NCBI GenBank assembly: GCA_024867545.1
Contig: JANFNE010000020.1
Coordinates: forward strand, 186,001 to 250,000
Length of the DNA stretch: 64,000 nt
Reading direction: 5' to 3'
DNA from: Phytopythium helicoides
Lineage: Eukaryota; Oomycota; Peronosporomycetes; Pythiales; Pythiaceae
Shown piece by piece: positions 43,934 through 55,388 of the stretch; the first letter of the stretch is position 1, and each line of letters starts with the position of its first letter. The notes under the pieces are model-generated. The model worked only from the letters and a program-made list of their open reading frames with translations. It was not told where the DNA came from and did no database searches. The translations under genes were made by a program, and so were the position numbers.

Positions 43934-44624
43934 TCACTCGACGGGCTGTCCAACCGTCCCGAAAGAGTGACGCGCCTTGGATATTCGGATCGGGCGTGCA
44001 GCGGCGCTTATGGCCGCGATCGACGCGGCGCGTAGAGGCCCACTCGGCGATGCGCCGATCGCACCGGAGCCTTCCGCGCCAAGAGTCGACTGGGGCGTTG
44101 GCAACGCCCAGCTGACGGCCGCAGCACCCGCCAGGCCGTCGTCGCGGTGTTGGTCGCTGGTAGGTAGGTGAAGGGGGAAGTTGCAGCAGGACACGCTCAA
44201 TTGACACGAAAAAACCATGTCGCAGCCCCTCCCCTTGCGTGCCGCCTGCAATAGCAGGCTTTTTGTATATCCGGTCTGACCATTGAAAAATTTGTCTACT
44301 GTATCAAGTTATGAACGAGGTGTCCAACGCTCTCGCCGGGAGGCGCGAAAGATCCAGTGTGTCCAACATTTTATATGCATCTTTGTATGCATTACTGAAA
44401 CGAAAAGGTTTTTCCTATCGTAAAATAAGTACTTACGGCTCCCGACCTTTCCTTCCCCTCTCCCCTTCCTGGAAAAGCCAACGGCTTCTTCCCGTTCTAT
44501 TCTATTGGGGAAGAAGCCCAGACAGGCCAAATCGCGCGCGCCACTTGCAGCGCGGCGGACCAAGCGACAGCGACAGCCGAGCCTCAGCCGAGCAGCAGCC
44601 GAGCGCAGGACGACGCCAGAGGCC
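43934..44624. promoter_or_regulatory. intergenic, divergent promoter region
   Basis: About 690 bases between the methyltransferase (-) and AP2 (+) starts. A 64-codon + strand frame at 43977-44171 shows no domain and is probably chance in GC-rich DNA. The stretch at about 44270-44450 is more AT-rich and could be the core promoter of the AP2 gene. Confidence 0.4.
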
Positions 44625-47600
44625 ATGCAGGCGGCGCCGCTGCCCACGTGCGGCGAGTACGACCCGCTGGACGCGCATCTGGACGAGCTGGAGGAGCCTG
44701 GTGCGCGCTTCCTGCAGGACTTCATCACGGCGCCGCAGCCCAGCGTGGACGGCACGCCCATGAGCAACGGATACACGAGCGAGGAGTCGGACTACTCGGT
44801 GACCACGCCCGCGGACGAGCAGATGTTCCAGGACGTGTCATTCCTGCCCGCCGACACGGACGAGCTTGTCGAGGTCGTCGCCGACTTTTGCACCAACGAC
44901 GACCTCACGGCGCTCACCCCTCAGCAGCAGCAGAAGTTCGGCGGCAAGGTCATCAAGGGGAAGGTGCGCGCCGCTTTTTGGCGACGGAGGGGAGCGCGCA
45001 AGTGCTAATTTCGTGCGTGAACAGACGTCCAAGTACCGCGGCGTTACGCAGACGAGCAAGACCTCGTGGGGCGCCAAGTACAGCGCCAAGCGCATCACCA
45101 ACACGTGCAAGACGCCGGACGAGGCCGCGCGCGCGTACGACCAGTACCTCAAGACCTACTACCCGCAAAAATACTCCAAGTTCGCCAACTTTTGCGAAAA
45201 GTGCGGCCGCTTCGTCAATCCGCTCGGCCTCCCCGAGTACAAGAGCGAGTGTGACTGCTCGGGCGACCCATCGCTGTCTTCCTCGACGTCTTCGTCGACG
45301 TCGACAGCTGCGGAATCGTCGGCATCGATGGACTCGCCGAAGAAGGAGCTCATTCGAAGCCAAGTCACGACTCCAACGGCGACGGTGTCGTTGAACCCTC
45401 CGACAGCACCGTCTCCGGTAGCTGGTCCTGTTAATCCAGCGGAAGACAGTGATGGAAACCTGCGCGCTAGCAACCTTTCCGTCGGCTCGCTGAAGTTTGA
45501 GAACGACGACCTCTTCACCGAGTCGCTGAACGAAGTTGCCAAAATGGCGGCTGGTGAGTTCGGTGACGAAATGGACCAGTATTCTACCGGTTCGTCCATG
45601 CAGAAGCGGGATAGCTTGCCGATGGCGGTGATCAGCTCAGCAGTCGACTCGTTCACTCAGGAAGACAACTTGGACCAGATCATCCAGGATATCAATGGGC
45701 CTTCTAGCTCGCTCCACAAGCGACCGTCGTTCTCTGCGGCGGCTATTGCTGATATTCAAGCTGCTGGGAACAATCTCGCCGCCAAGAATGGCAATGACAG
45801 CCTCGACATCAGCTCGATCGAGCCGACGACGGGCAATGCATCGTTTGTCGATTTCAGCCCCGAAGAACTTCAGGATCTGAGCGAGTATTTCCTCTCTGAC
45901 AATGATGCCGCGGTGGTCGTCCAGAGCCAGATGGGTGCGTTGGCGAACGGGGACCAAAGTGCTGGTGCTCCGACGCGGCAGGGTGGATACAAGAAGATGC
46001 ACAGCTTTGGACTATTCTGAAGATGGCATGAACAGCCAACGGTCCATGACTGTCAAGGAGGAGGTTGCGATGATGGACGTGGATGCCATCGCAAACTCGT
46101 TCCTCCAGGTCAACGTGGTGTCTCCAATGCCCGTCACAAGCACGGCCAGCACATCGACAGCCTTCCCGGCTCGCATTGAGATCCAAACCCCTTTCCTCGA
46201 GAAGTATTGGCGCAACGATCGCAAGAACATCCAATGTTTCCCATACTGCCCCGAGCACGGCGACTACTACCGTGTCCGCATTGAGAACCTTCAGCATCGC
46301 TGCAAGGGCGTGTGCCGCGCGGCTGTGAAGGCGCAGATCGTGATTCCGGTCATGCAGCCGCTCTCGCAGTCGGGCTTGATGGTTCTCTCCCGCTGCAATA
46401 GCACGTTTTCGCGCAACGAGACGATGTCATCTCAACAGTCGCTCAACTTGTCGGAGATGAAGACGCTCCAGGCTGTCAGTGCGATTGGTGTCATCGACAA
46501 CTATGTTCCGATGGAAGGGGGCATGGGTGCCCAGTTCGACGTGACGTTTTACCCAGACGTGTGGAAGTTCGAGTTTGATCTGCCCAAGAAACGCCGGCAT
46601 GTGCAGAACGCTGGTATGATGGATGCCGATCTTGACAATGGTGGCTCGGAGTTTCTCTACTTCTTCGAGATTGACGTGTTCTACTCTCTCGACAAGACTG
46701 TCTTCCAGCGCATGGGCCATTGCGAGTCCGTCAATTTCCAGATTGGAAACACGCGTACGCTGCTTCGGCAGCGCAACAAGATGGCCGATGGTGCGTCGGC
46801 GTCGACTCCCACGCAGCGCAATGACGATATTGTTACGAGCACCGACGAGCTCCCGGAGAAGAAGAGGGTCAAGGTGATCTCGGGGCAGCGCGATGCAGCC
46901 ATGTCGATGTCATCCCTGAGCGAGGACTTTAGCACTGATGGTGCTGTTGTGGACAAGGATGGTAAGGCTTCGGGATACATCACTGGGGAAGGCATTTCGT
47001 CAGCGTCAAAGAAGCAACTTATCACGAAGGGCACGGTCGATGTCGACGCGTACTTCCGTACGAATTCAAAGGACTCTCTGTTTGATGCTGAGGCGCGCTC
47101 GAGCGACCTCCCGAAGGTCAAGGCTGATGTGTGGAAGGATGACGACACCACTGCCCATGACCCTTCGTCGGACTACAACCCCTACATTTCACCCAAGCCT
47201 CATGCGGTCGAGGTCACGGCGACTGCACCCAAGGTCAAGCTTCAGCCTACGACTACGACGGCCCCAGAGATTCCGTCTACCGACCTGGCGGAGCATTACA
47301 GTCTCGCCAAGATGTTCGGCTACGCTTTCGTGTGCGTGCCAATGTCAGTGCTCTTCCTACCGGTCGGACTTTGCCTCCTATTGGCATTTTTGCTGCTGCC
47401 GCCAGTTGCGCCATCAGTGGTCAAGACTCTGGATACGCTGGCAGACATGGAGCTCTCGCGTGCCAACAGCAGTATTATCGCGAAGGACCAACGCATGGTG
47501 CTGCACACCCTCTATTCGGCTGGCGAATCGAGCGGCAAGAAGGCAAGCGTGTTTCGCTACCACGGCAACGGCGCGGTTTGGTCTCGAATCGCGTGCTTTT

Positions 47601-47812
47601 GCGGCGTGAAGTTCGTCGTGTCACTCTTGGCTCTGTGCGCAGCGTTGCCGCTCACGCTGTTTGCGGTGCTGCTCTTCCCGATTCGCCCAGTCTCCAAGGC
47701 GATTGGGCAGGCTGCCTGTGGCTGCGTGCTATGGACTCGCGAGTACTCGCGCAACACGGCGGGCAAGCCGCTCGCCCCCGCGCCTTACGACGTGCAAGGG
47801 CAGCTTGTGTAA
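44625..47812 (+). CDS. AP2/ERF-domain protein with C-terminal membrane segments
   Basis: Exon 1 is 44625-44963; exon 2 starts at 45025. The AP2 domain spans the splice: TSKYRGVTQTSKTSWGAKY, then CKTPDEAARAYDQYLKTYYP, followed by a Cys-rich FCEKCGRFVNPLG. A long Ser/Thr-rich region follows. At TTT 46006-46008 the frame stops (46020), but dropping one T continues directly into a 590-codon frame whose first ATG lies only 8 bases beyond the stop. That part has an unrecognised globular region (CFPYCPEHGDYYRVRIENL, FEIDVFYSLDKTVFQRMGH) and two long hydrophobic stretches (about 47320-47420 and 47580-47690). I read it as one membrane-tethered transcription-factor-like protein of about 1,040 residues. 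The AP2 part is certain; the join is inferred. Confidence 0.7.
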
Positions 47813-48216
47813 AGCTCGCTGACGCATTGGGACGGGGAAACGCACCCGACCGGGCGTCAATGCGCGTCGTAATTTATAATTTGGCGACGGTCGGGGCGGG
47901 CAGAGGGGATCGAGGAAGTGTGATCTCCAAGCTGTGTCTCTACTCGGGTAAGGTACATGTGAGTGGCGTTCATATGGGCTCGGCGGGAAGCTCGCCGCGT
48001 CGTTAACTGCAAAAACAACAAAAAGAGCGAACTTGTGCATACTGATGACGATCATCCTCATGCCAGGCGAGGCAAATTTTCGTTTATATATCGGCAGACT
48101 GACCGCGACCACCTCCCTGCTTGAATCAACTAGCAGCAAGAACTTTGCTTTCTCTGGAATCGGCCAGCAAACTCACCTTTGCCAACCTCTTCGCCCTCAT
48201 TGCGCTGGCGGCGCAT
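47813..48216. other. intergenic, convergent gene ends
   Basis: About 400 bases between the AP2 gene stop and the kinase gene stop on the opposite strand. No gene or repeat was recognised. Confidence 0.5.
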
Positions 48217-49844
48217 TTACTTGGAGCGGAACTCCTCGCCACCCGTCACGTTCTCGAACTGGCTGGCAAAGTCATCTATCGACATGTCGTTCTTCTTGTC
48301 GTCGCCATCGTCGTCGTCAAACACCCACGTCGTGCCAGGCACGTACTTGGAGCCCTCCGTGTCCATCATTCCAGGCGGCACCTTGGTCCCCTTGGCGTAG
48401 AGCGGACCCGCTCTGCAAAGGTCGTCAGCACGTGTTAGGGGAGTCGGAGCATTTTCAGCCAAGGCATACTCAGAGAGAGTGAAGACCCACCCAGGCAGCG
48501 CGTCAGCGATTCCGGCAGTCATGGAGCTCTCGCCAATGTCCTCGACCTGCGACAACAGGTTGGACGCCAGGTAGTTCGAGTCGCCCGCCTTCTTGAAAAA
48601 GTTGTGCTTCAGGAGCGCCGATGTACCCGGACTGTGTAATCGTGGCACGGTAGGAAGTGAGTCTGCTGTCTCATCTTCGTGAGTGCTGCAGCAGTCAGAT
48701 CAAATGCCACGTACCGCTTGGTTGGGTCCTTCTGCAGACACACCTTGACCATATCCTTAAAGTGACGGCTGAATTGGTGGCCACTTCCATCATCCTACCA
48801 CACACCCACACAGTTGATTAGAAAATGAGGGAGCAGCTTCTCAAGCACCGAGATTGACACCATACATCGTAGGTGCGAAGTGACGGCGGGTCCTCCTGCA
48901 GCGTCAGAAGCAGCACTTTCATGGGCTGGAAGCGCGCGTACGGCGCGTAACCCTTGGCGAGCTCCAGCGCAGTGATACCAAGCGACCAAATGTCCGCCTT
49001 GTAGTCGTAGCCGCGGACCTGCTCCATGACCTCGGGAGCCATCCAGCAGGGGGTGCCGACAAACGTCTGACGGTTCTTGCGCCGGTCGCCGCCCTCCATC
49101 ATCCATCCCGAGACGCCAAAGTCGGCAATCACAACGTTGCCTTGGCTGTCCAGCAGGATGTTACCAGCCTTGATGTCACGGTGGATTTGCCCGTTCTCGT
49201 GAAAGTACTGCAGGCCCTTCAGGGCTTCGTTGAGGATGACGGCGACGAACTCCTCCTTGAGGCCCTCGCCCGCGCCCTTCTTCTTGAGCAGGTTCATCAC
49301 ATGAAGGCACGAGCCCTTGTTCATGAGCTGCGTCACGAGCCACAGCTGATCCTTGTGGACGAAGCTGCAAGGGAAGTCGTTGCAGTAGGTGAGACACGCG
49401 CCGCCGTCCTCCGTCCAAGCAAAGCGTATCCATCTCAACCTGCAGTAGCACTTGAGCACGTTCGGGTGGTTTGTCATCTTCATGGTCTGCACCTCGGCCT
49501 GTTGCCCGCCGCAGCAGCAGTAGCACACGACACGTCCTGTGAGCGCGCTGCTCCGCCTCGCCATTGGATCCTACGCAAGCCTCTCTCTCTCTCTCTCTCT
49601 CTCTCCTACCCGAATGTCCTCAAAGCTGGTCGTGATCTTCTCGAGGTCCATGATCTTGATGGCCACGTACGCCTTCTTGGACTCGCAGTACGCCTTCCAT
49701 ACCTTGGCGAACGCTCCCTGCAGCACACCCGCGTGACCCCGTGCGCGTCTCGATGCCGTTTTCCACGGAGAAGCCGCCACGTACCTGTCCGATCTGCTCG
49801 ATGATGCGGTACTCGGCCGCGACGGTGGGCCACTCGTCCGCCAT
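48217..49844 (-). CDS. OSR1/SPAK (Fray)-like Ste20-family protein kinase
   Basis: Several exons on the minus strand. The first ends with YRIIEQIGQ (start [11 protein letters not shown] at 49844), followed by [20 protein letters not shown] with the ATP-site lysine in [10 protein letters not shown]. Then come [35 protein letters not shown] and [33 protein letters not shown] is characteristic of OSR1/SPAK kinases. Introns include one carrying a CT repeat and one of about 70 nt in the N-lobe. The C-terminal exons add an acidic tail (about 48,220-48,400) and no clear WNK-binding PF2 domain. In animals this family regulates ion cotransporters downstream of WNK. The kinase assignment is firm; the downstream role here is not. 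Confidence 0.85.
49581..49605 (+). repeat. CT dinucleotide microsatellite
   Basis: Twelve consecutive CT units at the 5' end of an intron of the OSR1-like kinase gene (GA on the coding strand), right after the GTAG donor. Confidence 0.9.
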
Positions 49845-50433
49845 GGCTGGCAATATCGATCGCGCGCGGCGTGCAAGGGGGGACAGCGCGGGGACAGCGC
49901 GGGGACAACGCGGACGGACGTCTGGGCGGCGCGGCGCGGGCGGAAGTGCGGCGGGCGACGGCGCCGCGACTACCACCGCCTGTCTGTGTTGACCACCAGC
50001 GCGAAGATGGCGCTGCCATACTGGGCGCGAGAGAATTTCGAGAGGGAGCAATCCGATTGGACCAAACCGCCGGTGGAATTATAGCGAATCCGCCGCCAGG
50101 AAGGCAATTCATTGAATTGAAAACCACGGTACGCACTTACGGTACAACATACAGTAGGAGTGCCTTTTTGCGCACTCAATTCGTTGAATCGGTCGCGATG
50201 GTGGTTTTTCAAGTGGCATTGACGTGCGGTTGTGACGTGTGGTTTTTGAGGCGGAGCACAAAATAGTCCCTTTTTTCTGCGAGTGACGCTCATGGACTTC
50301 CCGGTAGTCCTTACCCTATTTCGACTACCAGGTCGCCATCCATTTGATCTTGTCGGCAGGCTCCCTCGAGTCGACACCTTCCCAATTTCCATTCGGCGTC
50401 TCGACTGCTCGTGCCGTGCCGATCGCCGTTCCG
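49845..50433. promoter_or_regulatory. intergenic, divergent promoter region
   Basis: About 590 bases between the kinase (-) and Stealth (+) starts. The kinase side has a short GGGGACAGCG tandem (49879-49910). On the + side CCATTTGATC near 50340 and TTCCATTCGG near 50390 resemble weak initiators. Confidence 0.4.
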
Positions 50434-51953
50434 ATGCGGGGGCTGGTGGCGCTCGTGGCGTTCGCGCTGTCAGGTGGCGGGCCGTGCTGCGGTCATGGGA
50501 GGGCGTCGGAGCCCGCCGGCGCGCATCGTGGACCTGGCGCCGGCGCTGTTCGAGAGCGAGGGCGGGTGCCAGGTGGCCAACATCGAAGAGCTGCGGCGGC
50601 GCGGCCATCGTGTACACGTGGGTGAACGGCACCGAGGGCGTGCTACAACGAGCGGCGCAAGCGCGCGGGACTCTCTCGCGGCGGGCACCTCGCGCGACAA
50701 GGAGATGGGCGAGCTCAAGTACTCGATCCGGTCGCTGCTCAAGTTCGCGCCGTGGCTCGAGGGCCCGATCTTCATCGTTACCCCCGGCCACATCCCCGAC
50801 TGGCTCGATGTGAGCAACCCGCGCATCCGCGTGATCGACCAGGACGACTTGTTGCCCAAGGAGAAGTCCCAACATGGCCATCCCGACTTTCGACACCAAC
50901 GTCATCGAGCAGTACCTGCACATGGTGCCGGGCATCTCGGACGTGCTTCATCCACATGAACGACGACTACCTGTTTGTCAAGCCCGATCGCGCCCCACCG
51001 GCTCTTCTCGTGCGACGGCGGGCCTGCGCATGCTCACCGAGATCAACCACATCCGACACGTGCCCGCGCAAAAGACCAACGCGTGGCTCGCGAGCGTGCG
51101 CAACACGGTGCAGCTCATGGACGCGACCTACGGCGGCGAGCACGTCGTCAACTTCCTCAAGCACGCTCCGTTTGTGTACTCGCGCAAGGCGTTCAACGAC
51201 ATCCACCGCAAGTTTGGCAAGGAGCTCGACGCGATGCTGTCGCACCAACTGCGCCACCCCGAGGACCTCAACATGCCGCTCATGCACCACATCTACATGC
51301 TCGAGGAAGGCTCCCGCAAGCTCGGCATCCCCGTTGCGCTCAACCCGCTCGACGAGGCCGATGACTGGCTGCTCGTGCGCGTGCGAGACAATGAGCACGA
51401 CGAGCTTCGCGATGTCTTTGAGCGAACACTCAACGGACGCGGTCGCGAGGTGTTGCTGGCATTGAACGATGAGTACCAGAGCCCCGAGACTGCCAAGATG
51501 GTGGGCGAGTTCTACGCAAAGCTCCTTCCGGATCCGACTCCGTACGAGCTGCCAGCGGGCCAGGTGACCCCGCTACTGAGCAACTACCACGGTCCCGAGT
51601 GCGCGTACGACCCTGACGTGATTCCTCTTCCGAGGGAAAGCGAGATTTACGTGGCTCCCGAGTCCTCCAAGCTTCGTAGCAGCGTTCGTCCATCATTCCG
51701 CTACGGTACTGGCGAGGACGAGGCCGAGAAGAAGACGGTGGTGCTATCGAGCACAAGACGGTCGTCGTCGCCGTACGAGGACACATTCGAGTCAGAGCCG
51801 CCTTCGTTCGCCTGGACGGTCTCGAGCAACATGGGATTCGTGCTCGGCCTGATCTTGGCTGCCATGTGTGCTACATATGTGTACCGCATCGCCGAGCGCG
51901 GCTTTGTTGGCGCCTTCACAGTGGGCGGCGGACATACGACCAAGAACACGTAA
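50434..51953 (+). CDS. Stealth-family sugar-phosphate transferase, copy 1
   Basis: Starts with a hydrophobic leader (MRGLVALVAFALSGG). Stealth conserved regions follow: CR1 IVYTWVNGTEG; CR2 MGELKYSIRSLLKFAPWLEG, IFIVTPGHIPDWL and RIRVIDQDDLLP; CR3 TFDTNVIEQYLHMVPGISD, MNDDYLFVKP and FSCDGG; CR4 FVYSRKAFNDIHRKFGKELD. A serine-rich region and a C-terminal membrane helix (NMGFVLGLILAAMCATYVY) follow, with a short tail. Stealth proteins transfer hexose-1-phosphates; GlcNAc-1-phosphotransferase is the animal member. A Golgi glycan-phosphorylation role is inferred. About five single-base breaks occur in the first 600 bases; from 51020 to the stop the frame is clean. Confidence 0.82.
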
Positions 51954-52252
51954 ACCGTGTGGGAGCGAGATAGTAGATGACGACGAGCTGCGTTTGTGTT
52001 TTGTAGTACTGTAGTGTAGTGCGGGGCCATCGGCAATGTGGATACCTCGGCACTTCAACTTTGTGATGGTGTGCTCTCCAAACGAAAAGGGCCATTTTCC
52101 ACACTGCATCTAATGACACCGTCCTCGATTGTTCGAACGCGCACATGGCACCGACATGACACGGCATTTTGACAACGGGACGAAATCTACAATGAAGCAA
52201 TCGGCGGTATATAATCGGTGAAATCCTAGCAATCGGGGGGATCTGCGCACAA

Positions 52253-53714
52253 TCACACCTTGTCGTATGCGCCACCAGCGCCACTGCCACGCGGAGAGTT
52301 GCGACGCAACGTCATCAGGTAGACGACGTACACGATGAGCACGCCAAGACCAACGCCAAGTCCGCGCAGCAGAGAGTTCGTAAACGCAACCCAGCGCAGC
52401 TCGCGGTACGCAATCACCTGGTACGTGGGTGCTGCAGCAACGCGCTTGGGGAACGGCGCAAGGATCGTGTCGTCGACCTCGCAGGTGTCCGGCTTGCGAA
52501 CCGTGAGCGGGTGCGGTTCAGCGCCAGGAGGCAGCTCGAACTCGCTCGGCTCAGGCAGAAAGGTGCTCAGGAACTCGATGGCCGTGTCGGCAACACGCAT
52601 ATCCGAGTATTCGTCGTTCAGTGCAATGATCTTGAACTGCGAGGTGCCGTCAATAATTGCCTTGAACGTCTTCTTGAGCTCCGGGATGTTGTTGTTCTGC
52701 ATCAGGATGAGCTTGTAGCTCGACATTTCGTTCTCGGGCGGCGAATAGATGGGATGCCCAGCTCCTGGCTACCCTGGCTCATCATGTAGTAGTGGTGCAA
52801 CAGCGGCATGTTCATGTCGGGCTTGCCGCGGAACTTGCTCTTCAGCGTCATGTACAGCGGGCGGTCGAAGATCTGGTGGATACGCTCGAACGCGCGGCGC
52901 GAGTAGACGAACGGCGCGTGCTTGATGAAGTGGCGATCCTGCTTGCCCCAGCGCAAGTCCATCTCCTGCTGCGTGTTGAGCACAGACGAGATCCAGATAC
53001 CCTTTTTGGGGTCGGCGGCGTGTGCGAGATGAGACCGGTCTCGTGGAGCAAGCGGATACCACCATCGCACGTGAAAAACTCGTGCGGCTCGATGGGCTTG
53101 GTGAAGATGTAGTCATCATTCACCTGCATGTAGATGTCCGAGAGTCCGGGGATGAGGTACAGGAACTGCTCGATGACGTGAGTGTTGAACGTCGGTAGGA
53201 ACGGCTTGGCATAGTCCGGAAGAGGTCGTCCTGGTTGATGACCTTGATGCGCGGGTGTTCGAGGTTCACCCAGTGCGGGATGTGTCCGGGGGCGACGATG
53301 TAGATGGTGCCCTGTGTGCCACGGCACGAACTTCTTGAGCGACCGGATCGAGTACATGAGCTCGCCGATCTCTCGGTCGCGCGAGCCGCCGACGGCGTGC
53401 TTGCCGCCGGCCGTCTCACGCATCGAGCGGTAGCAGGGCTGGCTGCCGTTGACCCACGTGTAGACGACCGACATGCGGCGCAGCTCCTCGAAGTTCTTGA
53501 TGGCGCACTTTCCCGGGAACATCTCCTTGATGGCCTCCGAGTTGTACTTGGCGTCCTGCTCGGCCGACAGCACGTCGTACGACTGCGCGGGCGGCAGCTG
53601 CCACAGCGAGACGACCACGAACAGCAGCGCCACGCCCGCCACAGCCAGTACCGTGTTCAGGTTGCGCCGGTGCGTCAGCGCCATGCGCATGCGCAGCCCC
53701 GCGGCGCTCTTCAT
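52253..53714 (-). CDS. Stealth-family sugar-phosphate transferase, copy 2
   Basis: Convergent paralogue of copy 1. It has an N-terminal signal anchor (LNTVLAVAGVALLFVVVSLW), CR1 SVVYTWVNGSQPCYRSM, CR2 IGELMYSIRSLKKFVPW, YIVAPGHIPHWVN and IKVINQDDLF, CR3 THVIEQFLYLIPGLSDIYMQ, VNDDYIFTKP and FFTCDGG, and CR4 HAPFVYSRRAFERIHQIF. Near the C-terminus is a second hydrophobic helix (GLGVGLGVLIVYVVYLMTL) followed by a basic tail. The copies share domain order and the C-terminal helix but are clearly diverged, so this is an old duplication. About three breaks lie near 53310, 53220 and 53025. Confidence 0.82.
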
Positions 53715-54584
53715 GGTCGGGCGGTCGTCGCGCAGGGAGGGAGCAGGAAGCAGCTTCGAGGCCTCGACGGAGCCGAGCGGAACGGAGAGTGACGAGGGCG
53801 GCAGCGTCGGGTTGGCTCGCGCGAGGCCTTTCTCTGTCGTGGGAGGGGAATACCGGTTTTATACCGAGCTCCTCGACGCCTTGTCGACGTGGCGATCATC
53901 TGTGACAGTGGGTTTTTGCGGACCGATTGACTGGAGGTTTGTATACTGTCCTTGGAGATATCAAATGATTGTATCGAGCATGCCCATTCGATCCTGTCCA
54001 GGCATGGGGGGCGGAGGACATCGCGATCCTGTCCAACGCGCTCGAGTACATTTGGGCGAGCGTTGACACCTTTACCTCGGAGCCATCGTGGCCAACATCG
54101 GTGGCTGATATGTTCGGAGCGATTTCAACAGCAGGCTTCAACGCATGGCTACTCCCAGTGAGCAGCTCAGCGAGGGAGCCCGCAGGTGATCATGATGATC
54201 GACACAGCGCGCGCATGGTTGCATGCACGCGTCGATCGCTGTCGTGGACGACTCGTGGGATACCGGTAAATGCCCCGCTGGTGGTGATGACACACCTTCG
54301 AGCTTTCGTTCGAGTCTGTCGGGGGAGATGGAAGCCAGTTACTTTTTGTAGGTATCGTTGGCCAGGCAGATCCTGTCAGATCCTGCATGTTGCTGGCGGT
54401 CGTGCGATTGCGTCGGACTGCCATGAATACTGGACAAGGTAATCAATCTCTCTCGTGAGCGGGAGCTCAGCCCAGCTAGGGGACCCAAAAAGGCAAAGGC
54501 AAGTGCATCGCTCGTTGCAGTTGTCAACCTATCGCGAGGGAAAAAAAAAATCGACTAGAGCCAGTACTAAGCACCAAGGATCTC
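53715..54584. other. intergenic
   Basis: About 870 bases upstream of Stealth copy 2 and downstream of the inverted epimerase fragment. A run of ten A residues lies at 54541-54550. Open frames here are short and unrecognised. Confidence 0.45.
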
Positions 54585-55388
54585 CGGTTTCCGTCATCCA
54601 CGATTAGAGAATTGGTCGGCTCATGGTGGTGCAATGAGCGAGTTGATTAGCGCAGTGCCTATGTCCCACTCCCACAGATCCACAACCTAGCACCGCCACC
54701 ACTAACACCACCACCACCAGCAACAACAACAACGACAACGAGAGAGACGCACCGCACAGAGGTCGGCCCAAGGCTGCATGTGCTTGTCGTTCGCGTCGTC
54801 AACAACGTCGGCCAGGCGCACACGGGCGAGGTTCGACACGAGCTTGCCGAGGAAGCCCGTCTTGATGCCGAACAGTTCCTCCAGCATCGCATTGATCTTG
54901 CCTTGATCTAAACCGCACACAAGCAAGCAACACACGGCAGATCAGCCAGGAGATACCGGGTAGATAGCCAGGATGTCGAGCAATAAAGAAGAGCCGATTG
55001 GACGCACTCGTGTCATTCGTGTCGGCAAGGTTGTAAACAGCCCCGTCCGCGCCAGCGGTGGTAACGTGCCACAACGCCTGGCAGACATCAAACACATGCA
55101 CCTTTGCAAGTCGCGTCGGCAGCACCAACGCCAACGAGGTGAGTTCTTGGCGCCATTTTGGAGAAACACTTGTCTACGCACGCACCGTGTTGAGGCGCAT
55201 CTCTGCGTCCCACAGCAGCTTCATCTTTTCGTCGAGCTTGACGTAGCTGTTTGGCGTCAACGGGTTCAGCAATGAGTCAGTCGTAGCTCTATATCCTTGG
55301 CAACAGCAGCTGCAGCGACGTACGAGGCAGCGCACACAATACGCGGCATGAGACCCATAATGTCTGCAGATCCGTACACCAATTTGAG
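54585..55388 (-). pseudogene. truncated inverted copy of the epimerase gene (3' exons)
   Basis: The minus strand matches the segment 58301-59052 of the epimerase gene almost base for base, including introns. It holds the exons encoding SYVKLDEKMKLLWDAEMRL, VHVFDVCQALWHVTTAGADG and DQGKINAMLEELFGIKTGFL. It lacks the first half of the gene (no Rossmann motif) and the final exon. Intron repeats of GTT and GGT units are longer than in the complete copy, accounting for most of the extra 50 bases. The coding parts are little changed, so the duplication is recent or under gene conversion. Confidence 0.85.

Noticed and set aside
46000..46040. Two separate genes (AP2 protein and membrane protein) with 8-base spacing
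   Set aside because: Such spacing is implausible for independent eukaryotic genes, and a one-base correction in TTT gives one continuous frame.
53240..53270. tRNA B-box-like GGTTC context
   Set aside because: It lies inside the Stealth copy 2 coding sequence, and no A-box or cloverleaf could be drawn.
50434..53714. Stealth genes as pseudogenes
   Set aside because: Breaks are single-base at short runs while the conserved regions and long C-terminal frames are intact, so assembly error is likelier.
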